This document shows positions 9,627 to 16,376 of a DNA stretch of 64,000 bases, piece by piece. How positions within the stretch are numbered: the first letter of the stretch is position 1; each line of letters opens with the position of its first letter. The translations under genes were made by a program, and so were the position numbers. This stretch comes from Chitinophagaceae bacterium (GTDB taxonomy: Bacteria > Bacteroidota > Bacteroidia > Chitinophagales > Chitinophagaceae): the NCBI GenBank assembly GCA_016719165.1, contig JADKAJ010000001.1:620001-684000 (forward strand), given 5' to 3'. Under the pieces are notes generated by a model. It worked only from the letters and a program-made list of their open reading frames with translations, was not told the origin of the DNA and searched no databases.

Positions 9627-9818
9627 TTATGAATCTACCCGGAAGGATACCTTGCAAATTGTACCGTAGGAAGTGATCTTTCCTCTTTACATGCACTTTG
9701 AAATCTTTCACATAGATAGAATCAATATTGTGAACGGTTTTAGAAACTGCAAGACTTTTATGGCGTCATCAAAGCTGACAGGCGAAGAAGCAATAACTTC
9801 TATGACTTTTACTATTGG
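9627..9818 (-). pseudogene. Dodecin family flavin-binding protein, frameshifted
   Basis: Reading through at least two single-base indels gives I-V-K-V-I-E-V-I-A-S-S-P-V-S-F-D-D-A-I-K, then S-K-T-V-H-N-I-D-S-I-Y-V-K-D-F, then G-K-I-T-S-Y-G-T-I-C-K-V and a stop. This is the whole dodecin family pattern, about 65 residues. Dodecins form dodecameric shells that store or sequester flavins. The frame changes fall near 9750-9765 and 9680. No ATG precedes I-V-K in frame, so the start is also disturbed. The pattern of indels matches its neighbours, so sequence error is likely. Confidence 0.7.
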
Positions 9819-9877
9819 CTAAAATTTTATTTAAGTGAAAAAAAAATCTACATCATTTTCCTGCAATATAGGAGCCG

Positions 9878-10300
9878 TCAATTTGGTTCTGGCGTAAGAT
9901 ATTGTGCATAGGCATAGCCTCTCGCCATCGTTTGTCCGTATCAGCCACCACTGATCATTTGATTGGCTTACCAATGTTACAATTTCATGGTGGGCAGCTT
10001 TACCGACAATTGGTTGATCCGTGCCAGGCCCTTTGCGAATATTCAGATTTGATCTTTCTGTAGTCACTTTGACTTTTGTACCAGGAATAGAGGGGGATAC
10101 ATTTACATTCATGACAACATCTCCGGAAAGAAAATCAGGATCCAGTTTGTTATAGGTTTCCCAAAGCTGATCTTTTACAACTCCACTTGGTGCCTCGCCA
10201 TCAATGTACAAAACGCCATCCTGTTCTGGACTTGCAGGTTGTTAACTCCTGATGCAACAGCGGCATCCATTAAATCTTTGTATTTATCTTTAGTTGCTAA
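9878..10300 (-). pseudogene. BON-like plus SH3-domain protein, frameshifted
   Basis: Joined over at least two indels (near 10224 and 9914), the product is about 140 residues. It starts with a BON-like half (K-Y-K-D-L-M-D-A-A-V-A-S-G-V, Y-I-D-G-E-A-P-S-G-V-V-K-D) and continues with a bacterial SH3 domain (L-N-I-R-K-G-P-G-T-D, W-W-L-I-R-T). With the last indel corrected it ends G-Y-A-Y-A-Q-Y-L-T-P-E-P-N. The layout resembles potassium-binding/LysM-associated BON proteins with SH3 in place of LysM. The start codon is not clear. It is followed by dodecin and preceded by another BON gene, suggesting a small envelope or stress cluster. Confidence 0.6.
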
Positions 10301-10317
10301 TAATTAGATTTACTTGT

Positions 10318-10805
10318 TTATTTAGATATTTTCAAACCAGCAGCATCTACTTTTTTAGGTTTCAACCCGTCCAATGCCATTTCAATTTTTCCAGTCGGCT
10401 GATTTTAATTCCCGGTAACGTAGATTATTCCATCCTTTACGGTTGCTGTAATCCCAGTAAAATCTTTTGTCGCATCTTTAACAGCCATAGTAAGAGGATC
10501 ATCGGGTGTAATAACAACTGGTGGTGTAACCGTTACATTATTCAGTACTGACTTAACACCTTTTATTCCGCCAACTATAGTTGCCACAGTTGCCTGTACT
10601 GAAGCATCTTTAACCTCCCGGTAACGGTAGCACTCCTTCCTTAACATCAACTGACAGGCCTGAAGTCTGCGGATCGGACTTCAAAGCTGCTTCAATCGAA
10701 GTTTTAATATTGGCATCCTTGGGTTTGGCTTTACAGCCTGGGGCCGCAGTGCTTAAAATTGTGATTGCTCCTGCTAGCAAAACAAAGCACTGAAAATCTT
10801 TTCAT
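10318..10805 (-). pseudogene. BON-domain lipoprotein or periplasmic protein, frameshifted
   Basis: From the ATG at 10805 (M-K-R-F-S-V-L-C-F) the sequence continues, after indels, as a hydrophobic leader ending A-A-P-G-C-K-A. That looks like a lipoprotein signal. Two BON domains follow: G-L-S-V-D-V-K-E-G-V ... V-T-G-E-V-K-D-A, and F-T-G-I-T-A-T-V-K-D-G-I-I-Y-V-T-G. The end reads L-K-P-K-K-V-D-A-A-G-L-K-I-S-K. At least five single-base indels, mostly in G and A runs, break the frame. BON domains of the OsmY type bind membranes or envelope components. Function is inferred from the domain only. Confidence 0.6.
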
Positions 10806-11067
10806 AATTTAATTTTTTGATTCATGTAAGGTCGCTAGGACAATCGGATATGATGACCCTGCTCAGGTTTATCAGGCATATCAAATTTTTTGGCATAATT
10901 GCACATTCCCATTCTAAGACAAGTGCAAATTTTTTTGATTTACCTGGTCAATGATCAACCTGAATGTAATTTCTATGTCTTTAAGATTGAGCATATAGTT
11001 AGCCGAACTTACAAGCATTTACAAGTAAAGGCTTTTAGGGTTCTTTTGTAGTAACCTGCTATAGCAT
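10806..11067. other. Intergenic stretch upstream of the BON gene
   Basis: A 262-base AT-rich region with no credible open frame on either strand. It should contain the promoter of the minus-strand BON/SH3/dodecin cluster; I cannot assign one with confidence. Confidence 0.35.
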
Positions 11068-11109
11068 AAGACCTCTAAAACACTTAGAATCAAGTATCTT
11101 AGAGGTCTT
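11068..11109 (-). terminator. Hairpin behind the duplicated tRNA-Val 3' end
   Basis: The arms AAGACCTCTAA and TTAGAGGTCTT pair perfectly around a 20-base loop. The hairpin occupies the same relative place behind the tRNA 3' fragment at 11116-11143 as the terminator behind the complete tRNA-Val, but there is no U-rich tail. Confidence 0.55.
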
Positions 11110-11115
11110 GTATGT

Positions 11116-11143
11116 GGAGTGACGGGTTCGAACTGCCGACCCT
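11116..11143 (-). repeat. Duplicate of the tRNA-Val 3' end
   Basis: This stretch repeats the T-arm and 3' acceptor strand of tRNA-Val(TAC) (matching 11447-11475) with one base change and one missing base. The two copies lie 332 bases apart in the same orientation and flank the GIY-YIG gene, like attachment-site repeats. Confidence 0.75.
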
Positions 11144-11160
11144 CCCGACTGTTAGTCGGG
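11144..11160. repeat. CCCGACT hairpin at the end of the GIY-YIG gene
   Basis: A 7-bp stem, CCCGACT paired with AGTCGGG, around a GTT loop. It includes the stop codon of the nuclease gene and abuts the duplicated tRNA end. The same stem with a TTA loop occurs at 11827-11843, and a similar 7-bp/3-nt hairpin lies at 39247-39263. Confidence 0.75.
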
Positions 11161-11411
11161 GTGCCCTTCCCCAATAAGCTTTTCAATCTTTTCCTGGACT
11201 TCCAGCTTTTATTTCCCGCTCTCTTTTGAAGCCTCCTCTTTATTAGTAAAAGTTTCAGAATATTGGAGTTCCCAATCTCCAGAACCACCACCGGTAAACC
11301 CCGAGTGCCTGGTGTGTTATGTTTTCTGATTCTTTCAGTAATAGAATCACCTGTAAAACCTGTATAATACCGATCTTTAATCCTGGAATAAATTATGTAG
11401 ACTGTCCACAT
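11152..11411 (-). CDS. GIY-YIG nuclease family protein (single domain), frameshifted
   Basis: The start M-W-T-V-Y-I-I-Y-S with R-Y-Y-T-G-F-T-G-D gives the GIY-YIG core, and E-R-I-R-K-H-N supplies the conserved Arg and His. After indels the sequence continues W-E-L-Q-Y-S-E-T-F-T-N-K-E-E-A and K-S-R-K-R-I-E-K-L-I-G-E-G-H-P-D-stop, the usual end of the about 85-residue Bacteroidota family. As sequenced, the frame slips and runs on through the tRNA fragment. The ATG at 11411 is chosen because the family begins M-W-T-V-Y. The gene sits between a complete tRNA-Val and a copy of its 3' end. The domain cuts DNA; the biological target is unknown. Confidence 0.75.
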
Positions 11412-11414
11412 AAA

Positions 11415-11440
11415 CAAAAAAGCCTCGATAAAGAGGCTTA
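11415..11440 (-). terminator. Terminator behind tRNA-Val(TAC)
   Basis: On the minus strand AAGCCTC / GAGGCTT pair around a six-base loop and are followed by a run of seven T. The start of the GIY-YIG gene follows immediately, so that gene may depend on read-through from the tRNA promoter. Confidence 0.75.
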
Positions 11441-11444
11441 GGTG

Positions 11445-11519
11445 TGGGAGTTGACGGGTTCGAACCGCCGACCCTCTGCTTGTAAGGCAGATGCTCTGAA
11501 CCAGCTGAGCTAAACTCCT
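11445..11519 (-). tRNA. tRNA-Val (anticodon TAC)
   Basis: A full 75-nt cloverleaf on the minus strand: acceptor (A)GGAGTT / AACTCCC with discriminator A, D-arm TAGCTCAGCTGGTTCAGAG, anticodon loop CTTACAA (anticodon TAC) and T-loop TTCGAAC. The first acceptor pair is A1-C72, a mismatch; expected G1 would restore it, so a substitution or sequence error at 11519 is possible. CCA is not encoded. Confidence 0.88.
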
Positions 11520-11734
11520 GTGTTATCACTTTTATAATTTATTTTTCCTTTTGCTCGCTTTTTCGGACCTTAGTACCTTTGAGGCTCTTTGAGGTCACAT
11601 TCAGGTCGCTAAACTAAAGAGAACTAATGATGAGCTAAAGTTATTTTCAATTTCTCCTTGTAATCGGCCAAACGCTGAGAACAAGTGTTGATTAAATTAA
11701 TTCAGGTACTCCTTCACCGATGATTGAAATTCGA

Positions 11735-11794
11735 ATGGCCGATTCTCCTGACCCTTAAGTCGGGATGCTCTGAACCAGCTGAGCTAAACTCCCG
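11735..11794 (-). other. tRNA-Val remnant: 5' half fused to a degraded hairpin
   Basis: The 5' half is identical in layout to tRNA-Val (acceptor strand GGGAGTTTAGCTC, D-arm, ...CAGAGCAT). The anticodon arm is then replaced by CCCGACTTAAGGGTCAGG, a damaged copy of the hairpin at 11827. No proper T-arm or 3' acceptor strand follows, so it cannot be a working tRNA. Confidence 0.65.
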
Positions 11795-11815
11795 ATTATT
11801 TCAATTTTATTTTCG

Positions 11816-11872
11816 AACTGCCGATTCCCGACTTTAAGTCGGGATGCTCTGAACCAGCTGAGCTAAACTCCC
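11816..11872 (-). other. tRNA-Val remnant with a hairpin in place of the anticodon arm
   Basis: The 5' half of tRNA-Val is followed by CCCGACTTAAAGTCGGG (hairpin at 11827-11843) and then by a partial T-arm AATCGGCAGTTCGAA that ends abruptly. The acceptor stem has no partner. It repeats the preceding remnant with a period of 79 bases. The hairpin begins in phase with the H-P-D codons that end the GIY-YIG family, so this may be a scar of such a cassette. Confidence 0.65.
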
Positions 11873-11949
11873 TTTTCCGGGACGGCAAGATACGGGTGCA
11901 GGACTTTTCAGACAAAATATTTTATCTATTTTCAGGCAAAATTGACTGT

Positions 11950-12496
11950 ATGGCAACCACTTACTGCGAATTTGTGCAAAATGCAGGGAAAGAAACCGTG
12001 CACCGGTATTATCATGATCATGAATATGGTTTTCCGATAGAAGACGACAACCTGTTATTTGCCCGGCTGGTATTAGAAATCAACCAGGCCGGATTGAGCT
12101 GGGAAACGATTCTGAAAAGAAAGATAATTTCTTCCGGGCATTTGATGATTTTAATATTGATAAAGTAGCCCGATATACGGATAAGAAAAAGAGAAACTGA
12201 TGCAGGATGCCGGTATTATCAGAAACAGGTTGAAGATAGAGGCAACTATTCATAATGCGAATGCTATTAAATCGATCCAAAAAGAAGCAGGCTCTTTTAA
12301 AAGCTGGTTAGATGCGCATCATCCAAAAACAAAAGAAGAGTGGGTAAAGATTTTTAAGCAGACTTTTCGTTTTACCGGTGGTGAAATTGTCAATGAATTT
12401 TTAATGAGTACCGGTTATTTACCCGGTGCACATACTGCCGGCTGCCCGGTATATAAAAAAGTGATGAAACATAAACCGAAGTGGAATCAAAAGTGA
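11950..12496 (+). CDS. tag: DNA-3-methyladenine glycosylase I, two frameshifts
   Basis: Base-excision repair glycosylase that removes 3-methyladenine. The N-terminal part has H-D-H-E-Y-G, then L-E-I-N-Q-A-G-L-S-W-E-T-I-L. The C-terminal part has G-S-F-K-S-W-L, then F-R-F-T-G and L-P-G-A-H-T-A-G-C-P, whose His and Cys belong to the family zinc snap. Adding one A in the A-run at 12115-12118 and one A at 12186-12190 restores a continuous 182-residue protein, including F-R-A-F-D-D-F-N-I-D-K-V-A-R-Y. Both breaks are A-run deletions, which points to sequence error. Confidence 0.9.
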
Positions 12497-12540
12497 AAAG
12501 TGATTGATAAAGAGAAATGAATTGAGCAGGGTATTCCTGT

Positions 12541-12831
12541 TTAGTTGGGATTTACCTCGGGTAAGCGATAATGCTGTCCGTCCAATACAAACAATTCGTC
12601 AATCTCGAAGGTCCAGAATTTAAATAGGGGAGACTTTTGCAGGATAATCTCTACTTCTTTCTTGTCTTCTGCATTCAGTGTGATCCATGATCGTTGGGTT
12701 TCCATGCTAACAGCATAATGGTCAATGGTTCCTTTATTGATCAGGAAGTTAATATAAGTGCGGTGAGGAGGAACCAAATCCATAAACTCATCGTTCATTT
12801 CAAACTGTATGGTCACCTGGTATTTCTGCAT
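12541..12831 (-). CDS. Small conserved protein, YciI/muconolactone-isomerase-like
   Basis: A 96-residue protein of mixed alpha/beta character with the pattern of a ferredoxin-like fold (Q-V-T-I-Q-F strand, F-L-I-N-K-G-T-I-D-H-Y-A-V-S helix-strand, final W-T-F-E-I-D-E-L strand). Similar short proteins in Bacteroidota carry no firm function. The ATG at 12831 is chosen over one at 12846 because residues MSFII look non-homologous; this is a weak preference. It is convergent with tag and stands alone. Confidence 0.6.
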   Translation of the reverse strand: MQKYQVTIQFEMNDEFMDLVPPHRTYINFLINKGTIDHYAVSMETQRSWITLNAEDKKEVEIILQKSPLFKFWTFEIDELFVLDGQHYRLPEVNPN

Positions 12832-12846
12832 TATTATAAATGACAA

Positions 12847-13620
12847 CTTAAATGTAGGAAAGTTGCACCGGGCGAAAAATTATAATTTATCAGGTGACCG
12901 GCCGCCCTTTTTTTTTCTTTATTACAAGTGGTTCTTCCTTGTTTCTTCCCAGCAGCGTCTTTTGTGATTCATTTTCTGTTGGTCTTGCTTTTTTCGGGGG
13001 GTTCTGCTTTGATTCCGTTTTTAGAGTGCGTAGCGAATTTCTCACCAAAGGGCTTATTGAAGCTGTCATTATTGTAAAGTTCACCAATGGGCTGTGATAT
13101 AGCTGAATTTCTTTTTTAATGCAGATTCTGTCATCTCTCTGGAATTAAAGAGATTAATAAATTGTTTATTGCTCTTTCGTTGAATCACCGTTTTTGGGCA
13201 ATGAAAGCTCCATCAGCACGTAGGCTCTCTTACCTCTTCCCAATTCAGTTCTTTGAATGAACCTGTTTTTGTAGTGTTAAAAATCATTTTAAGCCCCTAC
13301 ACTGGCATTGATGCTGCAAGTTTTGGATTCAATACTTTTAGAAATGCCGGAAGATGGAACACCCATTGAATGATAGCCATCTTTGCAGAATCAAGTACTG
13401 AAATATGGGCTTCATATGAAAAGCTGAAAGTTGATGTGAGTTTACCCAGGTTATAGCTCTTTTCCTGGAAATAATTATTACTTGTTCTTCTCCTTTTTCC
13501 AGTTTGCTATGCAAGAGATTGTAGAATCGTTCTCGATAATCTGACCCAAAAAGTCATGTAGATAAGGAGTAAAAAGAGTGTAATTATTGACTTCATCAAT
13601 AAAGGTCATTATTTCATTTT
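12847..13620. other. Gene-poor stretch with fragmented minus-strand coding traces
   Basis: No intact gene is visible. On the minus strand, 13609-13297 reads M-T-F-I-D-E-V-N-N-Y, then in another frame N-L-G-K-L-T-S-T-F-S-F-S-Y-E-A-H and a stop, as if one protein of about 100 residues were broken by indels. Another basic stretch lies at 12890-13087, and a possible coding trace near 13130-13250. I cannot name any of these. Their condition matches the indel-rich state of 9.0-13.7 kb. Confidence 0.35.
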
Positions 13621-13625
13621 GCAAG

Positions 13626-13700
13626 TGGAACGTACTGGGCTCGAACCAGTGACCCCTACTCTGTCAAAGTAGTGCTCTGAACCAACTGAGCTAACGTTCC
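13626..13700 (-). tRNA. tRNA-Val (anticodon GAC)
   Basis: A 75-nt cloverleaf on the minus strand: acceptor GGAACGT / ACGTTCC with discriminator A, D-arm TAGCTCAGTTGGTTCAGAG, anticodon stem CTACT / AGTAG with loop TTGACAG giving anticodon GAC, and T-arm CTGGTTCGAGCCCAG. CCA is not encoded. It lies 25 bases upstream of the mtaB stop on the same strand orientation. Confidence 0.93.
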
Positions 13701-13725
13701 ATAGGTGTAAAAATAAGAGCTTTGC

Positions 13726-15010
13726 TTATATTTTCCATTCCACTATTTCATTCACCCATTCCTGCCTGAATGGAGTAGTGACGCGGATATAATTGTCTGT
13801 ATATCCTTCCATCATACCTGTTTTATCATGCCCTTCAAACAATACTTTACGGATTTGCCCGGTATGCTGTTCGGTGAAGTACTGCATTTTCATATAGGAC
13901 AGATTGCGCAACGTTTTGTTTCTTTCATTACGGATCTGCATTGGTACAACCGGTTTCATGCTTAAAGCATGAGTATTGTCCCTTTCACTGTACGTAAACA
14001 CATGCAGGTAAGAAATATCCAATGAATGCAGGAATTCAAATGTTTCATTGAATTCATCTTCTGTCTCACCGGGAAAACCAACAATTACATCCACCCCAAT
14101 AGCACAATGCGGCATCAGTGTCTTGATGAGGGCCACTCTTTCGGCATACAGTTCTCTTTTATACCGGCGACGCATCAAACCAAGTATTTTGTTGCTGCCA
14201 CTTTGCAGCGGTATATGGAAATGCGGCATAAATGTAGAGCTGTTGGCTACAAACTCAATGATCTCATTTGTCAAAAGGTTAGGTTCAATAGACGAAATCC
14301 TGTATCGGTGAATGCCTGAAACTTTTTCAAGCTCTTGTATGAGGCTGTAAAAATTTTCTTTTGTGGAGGCTGCCAAATCTCCCCTGCAGAGGTTGGGGGC
14401 GGAAATCACCAAGGTTGACCCCGGTTAATACAATTTCTTTCACTCCGTTAGCCGCCAACTGTTCAGCATTGTGAACCACATTTGAAATACTGTCGCTCCT
14501 GCTTTTACCTCTTGCCATCGGGATGGTACAGAAAGAACAATTATAATCGCAACCGTCCTGCACTTTCAAAAAGGTTCTTGTCCGGTCATTCACCGACCAG
14601 GAAGAATGAAAACCGGACACTTCTTCAATATCACAACTGCAGATCTTTGCTGAATTTCCTTTTGCCAGTTCACGGATATGTTGGGCAATATTGAATTTTT
14701 CCCCAGCGCCCAGCACCAGGTCCACTCCTGGTATCTCAGCAATTTCTTTGGGTTTAAGCTGTGCGTAGCAACCAGTTATCACAACAAGACTTTCCGGTGA
14801 TTTTCGCTGAATGCGGCGAACGAGCTGACGGCATTCTTTATCTGCATTATCTGTTACTGAACAGGTATTGATCACATATATATCGGCCAGGTCATCAAAC
14901 TCCTTTTTCTCAAACCCTTCCTGTTCCAGCATACGGGAAAGGGAAGATGTTTCGGAGAAATTGAGCTTACAGCCGAGTGTATGAAATGCCACAGTTCTTG
15001 ATTCTGCCAT
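13726..15010 (-). CDS. mtaB: tRNA t6A37 methylthiotransferase MtaB, one frameshift
   Basis: Radical-SAM methylthiotransferase that converts t6A to ms2t6A at position 37 of tRNAs. The N-terminal domain has T-L-G-C-K-L-N-F-S-E-T (the MtaB rather than MiaB/RimO form), I-N-T-C-S-V-T and G-C-Y-A-Q. The radical SAM cluster motif is C-D-Y-N-C-S-F-C. The C-terminal half ends in a TRAM-like segment. The frame changes in the G-run at 14395-14399; deleting one base there joins G-V-N-L-G-D-F to S-T-K-E-N-F and gives 427 residues, the normal length. The homopolymer position suggests a sequence error. Confidence 0.93.
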
Positions 15011-15094
15011 AGAGCCGGCAAAGATAAACCACGAATGACAGGATTAAGTTTGATTTCGCTGATTTTTTAAATTCAGGTATTTTTAGCCAAATGT

Positions 15095-15574
15095 TTGAAA
15101 GTGAACAAGAAATGGGTACCATATCTCCTTATTGCTCTTTTGGCTGTCGCTCTTTTTGTTATTAAACAATACAAAAGCAGTAAGGAACCTGTTCCCAAAC
15201 CAAAAGTTACTGACAATGACCGGCCGAAAGACCCCGCCAGCAATCCCACTGACAGGGACAAGGGTTTTGATCGCCGTACTTCTTACCTGAAATACAGTAA
15301 TCATGCAAAATGCAGGATGCAATGCCGCAAAATTACACAGGCGGAAGTGGAGGAGATCATGAGAGAAGGAAAGATCAACTATAACAAAAGTGACCTCGAC
15401 AATGCAAGATGTCCCCGTTATGCTGTTGAAGGGGTGACCAGTGATGATCAACGGGTGAGGATCGTATATGCACAATGCAATGAGTCAACAACAGTAGTGA
15501 CGGTGATTGACCTGGAAACTGATTTTAAATGCGACTGCCCTGGTGACGACGATAAATATAAAAACCGGAACTGA
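15095..15574 (+). CDS. Membrane-anchored DUF4258 protein
   Basis: A 159-residue protein with a single N-terminal transmembrane helix (about residues 9-24), a charged, proline-rich linker and a C-terminal DUF4258-like domain: Y-S-N-H-A-K-C-R-M-Q-C-R-K-I, E-V-E-E-I-M-R-E-G, R-I-V-Y-A-Q-C. The domain probably faces the periplasm. DUF4258 is related in pattern to small toxin-like folds, but here nothing indicates a toxin role. Its stop codon overlaps the start of plsC (TGATG), so the two are translationally coupled. Confidence 0.8.
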   Translation: MKVNKKWVPYLLIALLAVALFVIKQYKSSKEPVPKPKVTDNDRPKDPASNPTDRDKGFDRRTSYLKYSNHAKCRMQCRKITQAEVEEIMREGKINYNKSDLDNARCPRYAVEGVTSDDQRVRIVYAQCNESTTVVTVIDLETDFKCDCPGDDDKYKNRN

Positions 15575-16335
15575 TGAACGTAGTACTGAAACCATTGCAA
15601 TGGATCTACAGCATTTACGCTTTCATCACTTTTATAGCGATCATGCTGCTGATACTTCCTTTTGCTTTTATTGCCAGCCTGTTCGGACGGATTAAAGGTG
15701 GCAACATGATGATAAGATTATGTATGCTCTGGGCAGATATTTGGTTCCCATTGATTTTTATCTGGCATAAGAAAATATATGAAAGGCCGCATGATAAAAC
15801 GAAGGCTTACATCTTTGTCAGTAATCATATTTCTTACCTCGATGCTGCGATCATTGTAAAAGCTTACCGGCAACCTATACGGCCGCTGGGTAAAATAGAA
15901 ATGAGCAAAGTGCCGTTGTTTGGATTTATTTACCGTAATGCAATAGTAACAGTGGATAGAAGCAGTGCTGAACACCGGGCCAATAGTGTCAGGATACTGA
16001 AGTCTTTAATTAATAAAGGCATTTCCGTGATGGTTTTTCCAGAAGGGACTTTCAATATGGGGACAACGCCGCTTAAAAGTTTTTACGATGGCGCATTCCG
16101 GGTGGCGATCGAAACACAAACTCCCATTAAACCTGTTCTTTTTTTGGATGCCTACCGCCGGATGCATTACAGGAGTTTATTCTCCCTGGCTCCCGGTTAC
16201 AGCCGCATTCTTTACCTGGATGAAATTCCGGTTGCCGGGTATACAATAAATGAAGTGGGAAAATTGAAGGATGAAGTATATGCCATCATGGAAAAAAAAC
16301 TGATTGAATATGGCGCAGCCTGGCGAAAGGAGTAG
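15574..16335 (+). CDS. plsC: 1-acyl-sn-glycerol-3-phosphate acyltransferase
   Basis: A 253-residue lysophosphatidic acid acyltransferase making phosphatidic acid at the inner membrane. The N-terminus has hydrophobic helices. The catalytic N-H-I-S-Y-L-D (HX4D) lies near residue 84 and the substrate motif F-P-E-G-T-F near residue 155, with Phe where many relatives have Arg or Ser. The start ATG overlaps the stop of the upstream gene. A longer relative with the same motifs could acylate other lipids, so the exact acceptor is inferred from family. Confidence 0.88.
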   Translation: MNVVLKPLQWIYSIYAFITFIAIMLLILPFAFIASLFGRIKGGNMMIRLCMLWADIWFPLIFIWHKKIYERPHDKTKAYIFVSNHISYLDAAIIVKAYRQPIRPLGKIEMSKVPLFGFIYRNAIVTVDRSSAEHRANSVRILKSLINKGISVMVFPEGTFNMGTTPLKSFYDGAFRVAIETQTPIKPVLFLDAYRRMHYRSLFSLAPGYSRILYLDEIPVAGYTINEVGKLKDEVYAIMEKKLIEYGAAWRKE

Positions 16336-16376
16336 TAATCTTTTTTCAGCTAAATTGAGCCTCCAAATTCACTTAT

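Noticed and set aside
12890..13087. Basic 65-residue open frame on the minus strand
   Set aside because: It is lysine-rich with a poly-A-derived end, has no recognisable domain and lies among broken frames; another frame looks equally plausible.
15095..15574. DUF4258 protein as a toxin of a toxin-antitoxin pair
   Set aside because: It is membrane-anchored and coupled to plsC; no antitoxin-like gene is present.
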